Assembly (NCBI GenBank): GCA_043810595.1 | Contig: JBDRNX010000031.1 | Coordinates: forward strand, 1 to 64,000 | Direction: 5' to 3' | Source of the DNA: JAWABC01 sp043810595 | GTDB lineage: Archaea > Nanobdellota > Nanobdellia > SCGC-AAA011-G17 > VGLX01 | DNA length: 64,000 bases | Shown here: one piece after another, positions 15,713 to 23,625 of the stretch | How the letters are laid out: each line of letters opens with the position of its first letter | How positions within the stretch are numbered: position 1 is the stretch's first letter | Notes under the pieces: model-generated | Database searches by the model: none | Seen by the model: the letters and a program-made list of their open reading frames with translations, nothing else | Told to the model about the DNA's origin: nothing | Translations under genes and position numbers: made by a program

Positions 15713-16534
15713 TTATGGTCTTCCTGCTGCTCTGCGCGCTGCTGCAGCTCTCATCATCCTTTTTGCTATTCTCTTTCTCCTCCTGTTTGCTTGCATTCTT
15801 GCCCACATGTTGCTAACCATTCCGCCGCCTCTTGCTCTTCCGTACCCTGCTGCTGCTCCCGCTCCAAATGCTGCTCCTTCTCCCAAGTATCTTGCTCCGC
15901 TTGCTATTCCTCTTCCTGTGTATCTTACTGCTCCTACTCCTGCCCTTCCGACGCCTCTCAGCCCCCATCCCACTCCTCTGACTCCTGTCCCTGCGCCCCA
16001 CGCTGCTCCCCTGTATATCTTTCTTCTTGCCATTATCAGCAGTATGAGCACTACGAGGAATGCCGCCGCTGCTATGAATCTGTTGTCTGCAAAGTATCTT
16101 AGTATTCCGTCTAGTATTTCGCTTCCGAATGTCAGTGCTCCAAAGGAGGGTAGGAAGTATATGAGGGCTCCGTATGCTATTAGTATGAGTATCCATTTTA
16201 TTGTTCTTCCGAGTCTTGCCGCGTCGCTTATTATGCTTATCAGTATGTATGGCCCTATGAATAGTGCTATTCCTACGACTATTGCGTAGACTGTTGTCAT
16301 GGCGTTTATCCATTCTTCTGGCATGAATCTTATTCCTATGAATGAGATTATTGCTGCTACCAGCATAGGTATTGCTCTGCCTTCTTTGAATACCTTTTCT
16401 GCTCCTTTGAATATTATGAAGAACAAGAATAGCCATAGGCTGAATTTTATGAGCGCTGTTTCAGTTACCCCTTGGGTTACTAATATGAAGTCTGTTATAT
16501 CCTGGAATCCTTGTAGTATCGCGCTGTCAGCCAT
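15713..16534 (-). CDS. Multi-pass membrane protein with Gly/Ala/Arg-rich tail (pilus locus)
   Basis: 273 residues. About five membrane helices (FSLWLFLFFIIF, IPMLVAAIISFIGI, VYAIVVGIALFIGPYILISII, WILILIAYGALIYFLP, FIAAAAFLVVLILLI) followed by a 90-residue tail made of Gly, Ala and Arg. The layout of the helices resembles the three membrane proteins at 29276-30971. It is the last gene of the minus-strand pilus run. Function unknown; it may be an accessory membrane component of the machine. Confidence 0.75.
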   Translation of the reverse strand: MADSAILQGFQDITDFILVTQGVTETALIKFSLWLFLFFIIFKGAEKVFKEGRAIPMLVAAIISFIGIRFMPEEWINAMTTVYAIVVGIALFIGPYILISIISDAARLGRTIKWILILIAYGALIYFLPSFGALTFGSEILDGILRYFADNRFIAAAAFLVVLILLIMARRKIYRGAAWGAGTGVRGVGWGLRGVGRAGVGAVRYTGRGIASGARYLGEGAAFGAGAAAGYGRARGGGMVSNMWARMQANRRRKRIAKRMMRAAAARRAAGRP

Positions 16535-16570
16535 TTTTCCTCTTTTTTGTTTTATTGATTTTTAATCTTT

Positions 16571-17152
16571 TTATATTTTTACTTTTACCTTGAAGTTTGG
16601 GGTCATGCTGTACTTTACTCCACCTTCTTCTTCTTTGAGTTCTGTGGTTGTTTTTCCAGTAACCTCTATGTCTCTTATTTTTGTTGTCATTTCGGATGTT
16701 ATTGTTTTTATTTGGAATTCGTAGTCGTTTACATCTAGTTTTTGTTCTGTTTCTCTGCTGAATATTTGTATGTACTGTGCGAAGTTTTCTTTGAATGCTT
16801 TTAATACTTCGTCCTCGCAGAATAGTTTCAGGTTTGTTTCGCAGTCTGCTTTTCCTTCCCTGCAGGCGTCAAGCTGCAGGTGGCATACTTCTCTGTTTGT
16901 GTATACTTTTTCCTGTGTTTTGTAGTTTCTTGATTTTACGTCGAGCGCATTGCTAAGCGAGTATTCTGCTGCTTTGTCTATGTAGTACAGGTGGTTTTGT
17001 CCCTGGTTTCCCAGTTTTAGTGCTGTGAACTCTACACTCCCTATGTTTCTCGGTTTTAGGTGTACCTGCATTAGCCAGATTGATGCTATCAGGAATCCTA
17101 TCGATGCTATCAGCAGTATTATCGTCCCTTTTTTAGATATCCGGTTCGCCAT
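16571..17152 (-). CDS. Pilin-like membrane-anchored protein
   Basis: 193 residues. Starts MANRISKKGTIILLIASIGFLIASIW, an N-terminal positively charged leader and one hydrophobic helix, then a soluble domain with four cysteines (CHLQLDAC, DCETNLKLFC). This is the layout of class III (type IV pilin-like) proteins. Overlaps the preceding gene's 3' end by 20 bases. Minor pilin or machine subunit by context. Confidence 0.7.
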   Translation of the reverse strand: MANRISKKGTIILLIASIGFLIASIWLMQVHLKPRNIGSVEFTALKLGNQGQNHLYYIDKAAEYSLSNALDVKSRNYKTQEKVYTNREVCHLQLDACREGKADCETNLKLFCEDEVLKAFKENFAQYIQIFSRETEQKLDVNDYEFQIKTITSEMTTKIRDIEVTGKTTTELKEEEGGVKYSMTPNFKVKVKI

Positions 17153-17639
17153 ATTCCATCCTTATTTTTGCGTGTGTTCCGTCTGATAGTGGTATTATTG
17201 CAAGTTCGCTTCTTACTTCTTTTATGATGTTTAGTTCGCACATGTCCAGTAGGTCGAGTTCGCTTTTTAGTAGTATTATTAGTTTTATTTTGAAGCATGT
17301 TACTATTTGGGGGTCTATTTGTAGCAGGTATTCTTTTGCTCCGGTCTCTACCGCAGTCTCGTATTTCATTTTGTCGGCGGTGTTTTGGGTTTTGCTGTAT
17401 TGATCTATTACGTCTATTACTTTTTGGTATTTGCCGTCTACACCTACCTGGTGGTTCATCATTCCTTCTATGCTGAAGGCTTCCCTGTCTGTTATCCTTG
17501 TTGTTAGGAATTCGTTGTCTCTGACCTCTTCGCTGAAGTTGAATGAGAAGTAGTAGAGTATGAGTATTCCTATCACTAGGATCATTATTGATGGTATCAG
17601 GTCTGCGAATATGTCTTCTGTTTGTGCTTTTTTGTTCAT
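17133..17639 (-). CDS. Pilin-like membrane-anchored protein
   Basis: 168 residues. The N-terminus MNKKAQTEDIFADLIPSIMI has the KKAQxE form of archaeal type IV pilin leaders and leads into a single helix (LIPSIMILVIGILILYYFSF). The rest is soluble with two cysteines (TCFKIK, DMCELN). Starts with an ATGA overlap to the 145-residue gene upstream. Exported minor pilin by position and form. Confidence 0.72.
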   Translation of the reverse strand: MNKKAQTEDIFADLIPSIMILVIGILILYYFSFNFSEEVRDNEFLTTRITDREAFSIEGMMNHQVGVDGKYQKVIDVIDQYSKTQNTADKMKYETAVETGAKEYLLQIDPQIVTCFKIKLIILLKSELDLLDMCELNIIKEVRSELAIIPLSDGTHAKIRMEYGEPDI

Positions 17640-18073
17640 TGAGGCACCACCACTTGCAGAAGTCCTTCCTCTTCCCTCCCCTGGTCCCTTATCGTTACCA
17701 GTCTTCTGAATGTTTGTGTTTCTATGACGTTTTCATCTCCCTGGCTTATTGTTGTAGTTTTAGGTTCTTTTCCAAGTCTTGTTAGCATGATTCTCATCTT
17801 CTGGTCTGTGCATTGTTGTAGGTTTTCTTTTTTGAATTTCTCCATGTCCACGGTGTTGGCATAGACCCTGTTTATTTCCTTGTCTTCGTAGTAGAAGCAT
17901 GAATTTATCTTGTTTAGTACGCCCACGCCTTCTATCTCCTTCAGGTTTTCGAACCCTTTTTTCTGGTATTTGTAGAGTGCGTTGCTTATGTATATAAAGA
18001 CGAGCGCTATTATCATGGCTGCTACGACGTAGTAAAGTACTTTTCTTCCTAGGTCGTATGCCCCCTTCTTCAT
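17636..18073 (-). CDS. Pilin-like membrane-anchored protein
   Basis: 145 residues. A short charged leader (MKKGAYDLGRK), one membrane helix (VLYYVVAAMIIALVFIYI) and a soluble domain with two cysteines. ATGA overlaps connect it to genes on both sides, so all are translated from one message. Function inferred only from the context. Confidence 0.7.
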   Translation of the reverse strand: MKKGAYDLGRKVLYYVVAAMIIALVFIYISNALYKYQKKGFENLKEIEGVGVLNKINSCFYYEDKEINRVYANTVDMEKFKKENLQQCTDQKMRIMLTRLGKEPKTTTISQGDENVIETQTFRRLVTIRDQGREEEGLLQVVVPQ

Positions 18074-18390
18074 GCTATTTTTACTTCCCCGTCTTGTTTT
18101 TTTATGGTCGCTTTATTGTTTGCTTTTACTTTCATTCCGTCGGGTTCTTTGAATTCGCCGTCCTTTACCGTCAGGGTTCCTATCGGGTATGTTATCTCAT
18201 AGTTTCCGGGTTTTCCTTCCAGGGATCCTTTTATTATCTGGTAGTCTTTTTGGAAGTATTCTTTTGTGAGTGCTGACGTGTCGTTGAGGTTTGTCACCGC
18301 GTAAATTAGTATTCCTGCTATGAGTATTCCTGCAAGAAATTCGAATAGTAGTGTTATCTGTAGAACTTCTGCTTGACCTCTTTTTTTCAT
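18070..18390 (-). CDS. Pilin-like membrane-anchored protein
   Basis: 106 residues starting MKKRGQAEVLQITLLFEFLA: a KRGQAE leader with one hydrophobic helix, then a short beta-rich domain with no cysteines. The leader form is shared with the 136- and 168-residue proteins of this locus. ATGA overlap with the next gene. Confidence 0.72.
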   Translation of the reverse strand: MKKRGQAEVLQITLLFEFLAGILIAGILIYAVTNLNDTSALTKEYFQKDYQIIKGSLEGKPGNYEITYPIGTLTVKDGEFKEPDGMKVKANNKATIKKQDGEVKIA

Positions 18391-18414
18391 GGTTTTTAAT
18401 TAAGCATTAATGGT

Positions 18415-19155
18415 TTATATTGTTTTTGTTAAGTTTCCCTGTGTTTCTTGTATTTCTTTGTTTATTTCTTCTTTTGTTAGCTGTTCGTCCCCTAGGAATA
18501 TGGTGTTACCGCTTCTTTTGTAGTATACTGGCGCTGTTCCCCTCTGTTCTATCTTGCTCTGTGTTCTTAGAGGTTCTATTCCCATGAAGTATTTTCCTTT
18601 TATTCCCGGTATGAACGCTATTGAGCATGCTTTGGCCCCGACAAAGTCGTATTTGTCCACTCCTTCTGTTAGGCATACGTCTTCTTCTCCGCTGCAGAAG
18701 TTTCTTGTTACGAATACCGCCGCATCTCTTACCTTTTCATATATTCCCAGTTGTTTTGGTGCGTCTGTTTGGTATTGGCAGAGGCATATGCATGATTTCC
18801 CTTTGCATTGTGTTGGTCTTTCTATCAGCAGTCCGTCATATCCTCCTGTGTACCAGTTGTAGCAGTAGCTTACGAAGAAGTCCTTTCCCACTGTTGATTT
18901 GCTTTCTACTGTTGGCTGGTCGCTCCTGAATCCCACTACAACATAGTCCTCATCTATGTAGAAGGGTATCTTTCCTTCTTCTCCGTCTTTGAGGTTTTTT
19001 ACCGTTTCAGCCAGGTTTTTGAAGTTTTCTTCTGTCTCTGACTTTTTTGAGTAGAGTTGGTAGACCACGCAGCCTACGGAGGTTAGTAACAAGAATGTTA
19101 TTACAAGCCCTATCAGGAAGCTGTAGCTTTCTGTCTCTCCTTTTTTATTTTTCAT
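18415..19155 (-). CDS. Pilin-like protein with Cys-rich ectodomain
   Basis: 246 residues. Leader MKNKKGETESYSF, one helix (LIGLVITFLLLTSVGCVVY), then an ectodomain with at least seven cysteines, including the CKGKSCICLCQYQTDAP block. That block resembles EACYCEPIDFSPLP in the wall hydrolase and EECHCSNIDLIELP in the 410-residue protein of the same locus. Overlaps the 60-residue gene by ATGA. Confidence 0.75.
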   Translation of the reverse strand: MKNKKGETESYSFLIGLVITFLLLTSVGCVVYQLYSKKSETEENFKNLAETVKNLKDGEEGKIPFYIDEDYVVVGFRSDQPTVESKSTVGKDFFVSYCYNWYTGGYDGLLIERPTQCKGKSCICLCQYQTDAPKQLGIYEKVRDAAVFVTRNFCSGEEDVCLTEGVDKYDFVGAKACSIAFIPGIKGKYFMGIEPLRTQSKIEQRGTAPVYYKRSGNTIFLGDEQLTKEEINKEIQETQGNLTKTI

Positions 19156-19334
19156 TTTTTGAAAGAACTTAGGTCCGGCTTCAGGCCGAATATTTCGTTG
19201 AATATGTCTTTTATCCTTCCCACGAAGTCTCCTATGCTGCCGGTGAATATGAGTATTATTACCACTAGGACGACTAGTGCCAAGGCAAATAGAATTAGGT
19301 ACCTTATCTCCAGATCCCCTTTTTTGTTTGGCAT
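19152..19334 (-). CDS. Short pilin-like single-helix protein
   Basis: 60 residues: leader MPNKKGDLEIR, one long hydrophobic helix (YLILFALALVVLVVIILIFT), then a short amphipathic end. KKGDxE leader matches the other pilin-like products. Could form part of a filament core without a globular domain. Confidence 0.68.
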   Translation of the reverse strand: MPNKKGDLEIRYLILFALALVVLVVIILIFTGSIGDFVGRIKDIFNEIFGLKPDLSSFKK

Positions 19335-19395
19335 AATTTTTTATTTTTTTGCCTGCTTAAATATTTTGCTGTTTTTAAAATAAAAAAGAAGGAGT

Positions 19396-19806
19396 TTATT
19401 TTTTCCACTCATTCCAAGTACACTGGGAGATTTTCCCACAAGAGTCTTTGTCTCTATATTGGGAACATCCGGCTCCTGTTAATGTTTCCTTGTCCACGCA
19501 GTCTCCGCATGATACACCTAAACTGGTGCATGTGTATGCTGTTCCAGTCCCTGTTGTATCCTGTTTTGTCTTAAATTCTTTGTTCAAGAAATTTTCTTTT
19601 TGTCCTAAGGTACAGTATAGTCTGCAGCTGCTTCTCCATATTTCTTTTTCTTGATCTGTTGCAGTCCCAACAGTTTGACTTTGTTGTGCGAATATTTTTT
19701 CAAGTCCGCCTGTAAAGAATAGTATAATCACGATTAAGACTATTAAGGCTATGGCCGCTATTATTATGAATTCCATAGAAATGCCCTGTCCTCTTTTGTC
19801 CTTCAT
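19396..19806 (-). CDS. Probable major pilin
   Basis: 136 residues: leader MKDKRGQGISMEF, one helix (IIIAAIALIVLIVIILFFTG), then a compact Cys-rich domain with eight or more cysteines (SCRLYCTLG, CTSLGVSCGDC, GCSQY, SCGKISQC). It has its own TATA-like box upstream and a GAGGTGG ribosome site, unlike its tightly packed neighbours. Separate strong expression is the mark of a major pilin, but this is inference. Confidence 0.72.
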   Translation of the reverse strand: MKDKRGQGISMEFIIIAAIALIVLIVIILFFTGGLEKIFAQQSQTVGTATDQEKEIWRSSCRLYCTLGQKENFLNKEFKTKQDTTGTGTAYTCTSLGVSCGDCVDKETLTGAGCSQYRDKDSCGKISQCTWNEWKK

Positions 19807-19845
19807 TTAAGACCACCTCTTCATATATTATTTTCTTTGTATTTA

Positions 19846-19857
19846 TATTTAAAGGTT
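19846..19857 (-). promoter_or_regulatory. TATA-like box for the probable major pilin
   Basis: On the minus strand CCTTTAAATATA lies about 40-50 bases before the ATG at 19806, followed by an untranslated leader with a GAGGTGG ribosome site. It is one of few promoters inside the minus-strand pilus run. Confidence 0.5.
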
Positions 19858-19867
19858 TCGAAAGCTT

Positions 19868-22138
19868 CTATACCGCTACTATTTGCGTAGGGTTTACTAG
19901 TTGCGGATCGTAGCTCCATAACACGCATGATGTGCTCGACTCGTATTTTGATGTTGGTGCTGCGCTTGTCACCTTTCCCTTGTATATCTCAAGGTGTATG
20001 TGCGGCGGGTTGTAGTTTACTGTTCCTATTTTGTCTCCCTGTTTGACTTTTTTGCCTATGAGGCTTGTGTCCCCCTTCACGTGGCAGTAGATTGAGGTGT
20101 ACTGCTCTCCTTCTATTATGTGTAAGATGTAGGTGCAGTCTTTTACTGCGAACAGTTCCCCGTCTGCTATTGCCAGTACCGGTGCTCCGTTTCTCTTTGC
20201 GTAAATGTCCATTCCCCTGTGTATGCTTTCGCATCTGTTTGGGTAGTAGTCTGGATTGTAGCCTGGGCATCCGGGGTAATTAAATGGGTCATATCCTCTT
20301 CCCCCTCCCTTGCTTGTGTCAAGTTCTGTTTTGCTTAGGGGTAGCGTTCCAAATTTGTCTGTTTCTATGGTGCATGCTGTTGTTGCGGTTGTTTTTATTG
20401 TCTCTTGGGCTTTTTGTGTTTCTTCTGAGAATTGTCCTGTGAATGCTATTCTGCATGTCTGGACGTAGTAGGGGTAGCATTTTATGATGTGGATTTTTTG
20501 GTTAAGCATTTCTTTTGTCCATGATGGGCCTTGGTAGTCTTTTGACAGCCTTAGCAGGTCGGGGGTTATTTTGTTTTTTACTTCATCCCATGTTGGGTCT
20601 TGTTTGCCCGTTGCTTTTATCGCATTGCATATGACTTGTTGTCCTGCGTTGTATGCTGCTATTCCAAATACTTCTCTGTATGTTGGTTTCCCAGCACACT
20701 GGTCTATTGCTGCTATTTTTTGTTTTATGAGCTTCAGTCCTGCTGGTATTGCTATTCCCGGTTTTGCCCTGTTGTCCTGTACGTTGCATCCTTTCGGATC
20801 ACAAACATAACATGGTCCCTTTTCACATTCTATTGAGAATCCTTTTGCTGTTCCTTCTGTGAATTGCATTAGTCCTGCTGAGTTTTTGGTCCTTGATACG
20901 TCATTCAGCCCGTCTGATTCCGTTGCTATTATTGCTGCTATCAGTTCTCTTTCGCTCTCGTCCTGTGTTGCTTCTTTTATTATCTCATCGTATTTGTTGT
21001 CTTTTATTGTCTTCATCACAAGTGCAGGGTCAAGGTCTCTTTCGCAGCCTCTTTCGTAAACCTCGTAGAATTCTGGTTTGCATTGAGGCAAGCTTTCTGC
21101 CCAAGCCCATCTAAGGAATGCCCCGCTACCTGTAGCTGCTCTTTCAGTTGCAAATGAAAGGTAATTGTCTTTTGTTAGTGCTACGTACAGTTCTTTTGAT
21201 TCTTTTTTGAACACCCTAGGTGTTGTTGTCCATTCCTTATAGGTTGGTATTCTTTGGAAGAATCCTGCTGTGAGGTCTCCTGCTTTTGTTCCTTTGATGT
21301 TGTCTTCTGTTATGTATTCATCATTGTAGTACAGTGTGAAGTTTACCAGTTCAGGTTCTTGCGTTCCCCTTATTTCTGCTCCTTGTGGCAGTGGTGAGAA
21401 GTCTATTGGTTCGCAGTAGCATGCTTCTCCTTTTTCAAATGATTTGCATTTTCTTACCGATGCCATGAATATCGTGAAGAATTCTTTTGCTTGTGTTATT
21501 CCGTTTATGTCATTGGTCTCGCAGTCTTTTTTGTCTAGGAAGTATTTCTTGTATTTTTCATTTTTTTGTGTTATTATGCAGATGTGGTTTTGGTCGTATT
21601 TGTAGAATTTTGGCGCATCTTTGTATAGTTTTTCTGTGCCTGCTTTTAATCCGTCGTCTACCGTGTATGTTATTTGTATTCTTTCTGCGGCTTCTATCCA
21701 TTTGGTTTGGTCTTCCATGAAGCAAGAGGTTAGTTTCCATCCTTCCTTCTTTTCTATCGTTCTGAAGTCTAGTAGTTTTTCATCTTGAACGATTATAAGG
21801 TTGAATTTGACGAGTGCGTCTTGGCTGTTGAGGTAGGCCATTTCTACTTTGTATTTTTCTGGCAGCGTGTAGCCTTTCAGGTCGTATGTGCAGTCTTTCT
21901 TTTGTGTTTCTAGTGCGTTTTGGTGTATTTCTTTCAGTCTATCTATGAATCTTAGCGTGTCAGCTTCTCCGAGTCTTGCTAGTTCGATTCTTTGTTGTTC
22001 TTTTGTCCATCCGAATACCTCATCAGCTATTTGTCTTACATCCCCTCCGATGTCCCCATGTGTGTTTATTACTATCAGTGTTATTACTACTATTATTACC
22101 AGCACTATTATCGCTCCAAATATTTCCTCTCTTTCCAT
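19868..22138 (-). CDS. Membrane-anchored lytic transglycosylase plus M23 endopeptidase (peptidoglycan hydrolase)
   Basis: 756 residues. An N-terminal pilin-like helix (IFGAIIVLVIIVVITLIVI, 6-24) anchors it. Residues 30-350 are an unrecognised ectodomain with a CYCEPIDFSPLP block. Residues 380-560 form an SLT lytic transglycosylase domain with catalytic E407 in ATESDG, SAGLMQ at 420-425 and AAYNAG at 494-499. Residues 600-750 form an M23 zinc endopeptidase with H640 and D644 (HRGMD), H686 and the HIH pair H713/H715. Both active sites appear intact. These enzymes cut glycan strands and peptide bridges of bacterial murein, which archaea do not have. In the pilus operon it probably acts on bacterial walls. 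Confidence 0.92.
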   Translation of the reverse strand: MEREEIFGAIIVLVIIVVITLIVINTHGDIGGDVRQIADEVFGWTKEQQRIELARLGEADTLRFIDRLKEIHQNALETQKKDCTYDLKGYTLPEKYKVEMAYLNSQDALVKFNLIIVQDEKLLDFRTIEKKEGWKLTSCFMEDQTKWIEAAERIQITYTVDDGLKAGTEKLYKDAPKFYKYDQNHICIITQKNEKYKKYFLDKKDCETNDINGITQAKEFFTIFMASVRKCKSFEKGEACYCEPIDFSPLPQGAEIRGTQEPELVNFTLYYNDEYITEDNIKGTKAGDLTAGFFQRIPTYKEWTTTPRVFKKESKELYVALTKDNYLSFATERAATGSGAFLRWAWAESLPQCKPEFYEVYERGCERDLDPALVMKTIKDNKYDEIIKEATQDESERELIAAIIATESDGLNDVSRTKNSAGLMQFTEGTAKGFSIECEKGPCYVCDPKGCNVQDNRAKPGIAIPAGLKLIKQKIAAIDQCAGKPTYREVFGIAAYNAGQQVICNAIKATGKQDPTWDEVKNKITPDLLRLSKDYQGPSWTKEMLNQKIHIIKCYPYYVQTCRIAFTGQFSEETQKAQETIKTTATTACTIETDKFGTLPLSKTELDTSKGGGRGYDPFNYPGCPGYNPDYYPNRCESIHRGMDIYAKRNGAPVLAIADGELFAVKDCTYILHIIEGEQYTSIYCHVKGDTSLIGKKVKQGDKIGTVNYNPPHIHLEIYKGKVTSAAPTSKYESSTSCVLWSYDPQLVNPTQIVAV

Positions 22139-22308
22139 CAGGGTTTACCTATTTTGCCTAGCAGGTTTGCTATTGCTTCTTTTCCTCTTTCCCATATCAG
22201 GGTTTTTATGCTTCCGGACATGAGTAGCAGTACCACCACTACGAGTAGCACAAGTACTACTGCTGCTATGTACTCCCATTCCATTTTTGCTTTCTTGTTT
22301 ATTTTCAT
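22138..22308 (-). CDS. Short pilin-like single-helix protein
   Basis: 56 residues found between two larger genes: leader MKINKKAKMEWEY, then helix IAAVVLVLLVVVVLLLMSG and a basic amphipathic end. Its TGA overlaps the ATG of the wall hydrolase by one base (TGATG). Same form as the 60-residue protein at 19152. Confidence 0.72.
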   Translation of the reverse strand: MKINKKAKMEWEYIAAVVLVLLVVVVLLLMSGSIKTLIWERGKEAIANLLGKIGKP

Positions 22309-22309
22309 T

Positions 22310-23542
22310 TTATTCACATTTTTTAATCATCTGTGATTCTTTTAAGGTGAGTATCTTGGTTTGTACTCCGTTGGTTTCTTCCTGTTTTAAGGATAGGTAC
22401 CATTCTTTTCCTTGCATCTGGCAGCATATATCTTTTGGTATGAAGTCAGATTCTGATACTCCTATGCGTATCGCATCGCTTCTTGTTGATGTTATGAGTC
22501 CTGAGTTGTCGAATATTATGTTGTTGCAAACTTTACCAGTTTCTCGTGGGCATTCTATCCTTAGTTGTGCTCCCTTTACCTGGATCATTCTTGCAAGGGG
22601 TGGTGATTGGTCTATGACTTGTATCATGCTTGTTTTGCCCGTTCCTTCGGATACCGCATACACCTTGTAGTTTTTCGGCAGTTCGATTAGGTCGATGTTG
22701 CTGCAGTGGCATTCCTCTGTTGTTTGTTTCCCCACACATTCGTTTATTTTTTTGGTCATGTCTTCTAGGTTTAGGAATGATGTTTGTTCGCCTTCTTTTA
22801 GGCTTCCGTATTTGTAGCAGAGATTGAAGCCGAGAAGTGGTTCAAATAGGTTTAGCCAGAAGTCTTGGGTTAGAATTTTGTTGCCGAAGAAGTCCTTGTT
22901 TCTTGTTATGATTAGCAGGTCTTTTTTTCCTTTGCTGAACGCCCCCCTATCATCTAGGAATTTTATGTAGTATATTTCTCCTTTTTTCAGGATTCCTTCG
23001 TCTTTTTTGTCGAAGCATACGTTGTCTCCTGTGGAAACATCTTGTAGGTAGTTCCACATCGTGTCTTTTACTTTTGTTACCTTGTCTCCTTTCACGTTGT
23101 GTGTTTCCATGTATGTTCTTAGTTCGTCTACTTTTATGTCTTCTTTCGGTACTAGCACATAGCATGTTGATGCGCTGTCCCACTCTGTTGCTGCCTTTCC
23201 TAACCAGACCGCATAGTCTTTCCAGTCGTCTAGTTCTTGTCTCGGCCCCATATCCCATTTTCCTTGTCCGTATTGCCACCAGCACGTTCCCATAAGTCTC
23301 CCGAATGTTTTTGTGTCTACTTTGTCTTTGACTATTTGTTCCCTGCAGGTTGATGGCCATACAGAGACTACGTTTTCTTTCATCAGGTTTGTTGCCCAGC
23401 ATGTGTATTCTCTCATTCCCACGGTTCCCAGGTCCCTGTAAGCGTCCATGCATCCCTTGAAGAGGAGCAGTACTATTACCAGGAATGCTGTTAGCAGCAG
23501 TATTTTTGCCAGTGTTTCGAATTCCAGTTTACCAGAGTGCAT
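22310..23542 (-). CDS. Large pilin-like protein with Cys-rich ectodomain
   Basis: 410 residues: short leader MHSGKLEFETLAK, helix ILLLTAFLVIVLLLF, then a large ectodomain with about 14 cysteines. Around residue 285 is EECHCSNIDLIELPKNYKVY, clearly related to a segment before the catalytic domains of the wall hydrolase (EACYCEPIDFSPLP). So the two share a paralogous ectodomain module. Function unknown; a tip or minor pilin is plausible. Confidence 0.75.
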   Translation of the reverse strand: MHSGKLEFETLAKILLLTAFLVIVLLLFKGCMDAYRDLGTVGMREYTCWATNLMKENVVSVWPSTCREQIVKDKVDTKTFGRLMGTCWWQYGQGKWDMGPRQELDDWKDYAVWLGKAATEWDSASTCYVLVPKEDIKVDELRTYMETHNVKGDKVTKVKDTMWNYLQDVSTGDNVCFDKKDEGILKKGEIYYIKFLDDRGAFSKGKKDLLIITRNKDFFGNKILTQDFWLNLFEPLLGFNLCYKYGSLKEGEQTSFLNLEDMTKKINECVGKQTTEECHCSNIDLIELPKNYKVYAVSEGTGKTSMIQVIDQSPPLARMIQVKGAQLRIECPRETGKVCNNIIFDNSGLITSTRSDAIRIGVSESDFIPKDICCQMQGKEWYLSLKQEETNGVQTKILTLKESQMIKKCE

Positions 23543-23624
23543 TTTTCATGCTCCATATTATCAGCAGTAATAATATGCCCAGTATTACGCTTATTATTAC
23601 CATCATAAGTGACCTTGTTGCCAT
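23529..23624 (-). CDS. 31-residue single-helix membrane peptide
   Basis: A tiny frame between the platform gene and the 410-residue gene: MATRSLMMVIISVILGILLL followed by LIIWSMKNALW. It starts two bases after the platform gene's stop and overlaps the next gene by 14 bases. Its position in a tightly packed operon and a coherent hydrophobic helix support it; size makes it uncertain. Confidence 0.5.
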   Translation of the reverse strand: MATRSLMMVIISVILGILLLLIIWSMKNALW

Positions 23625-23625
23625 T

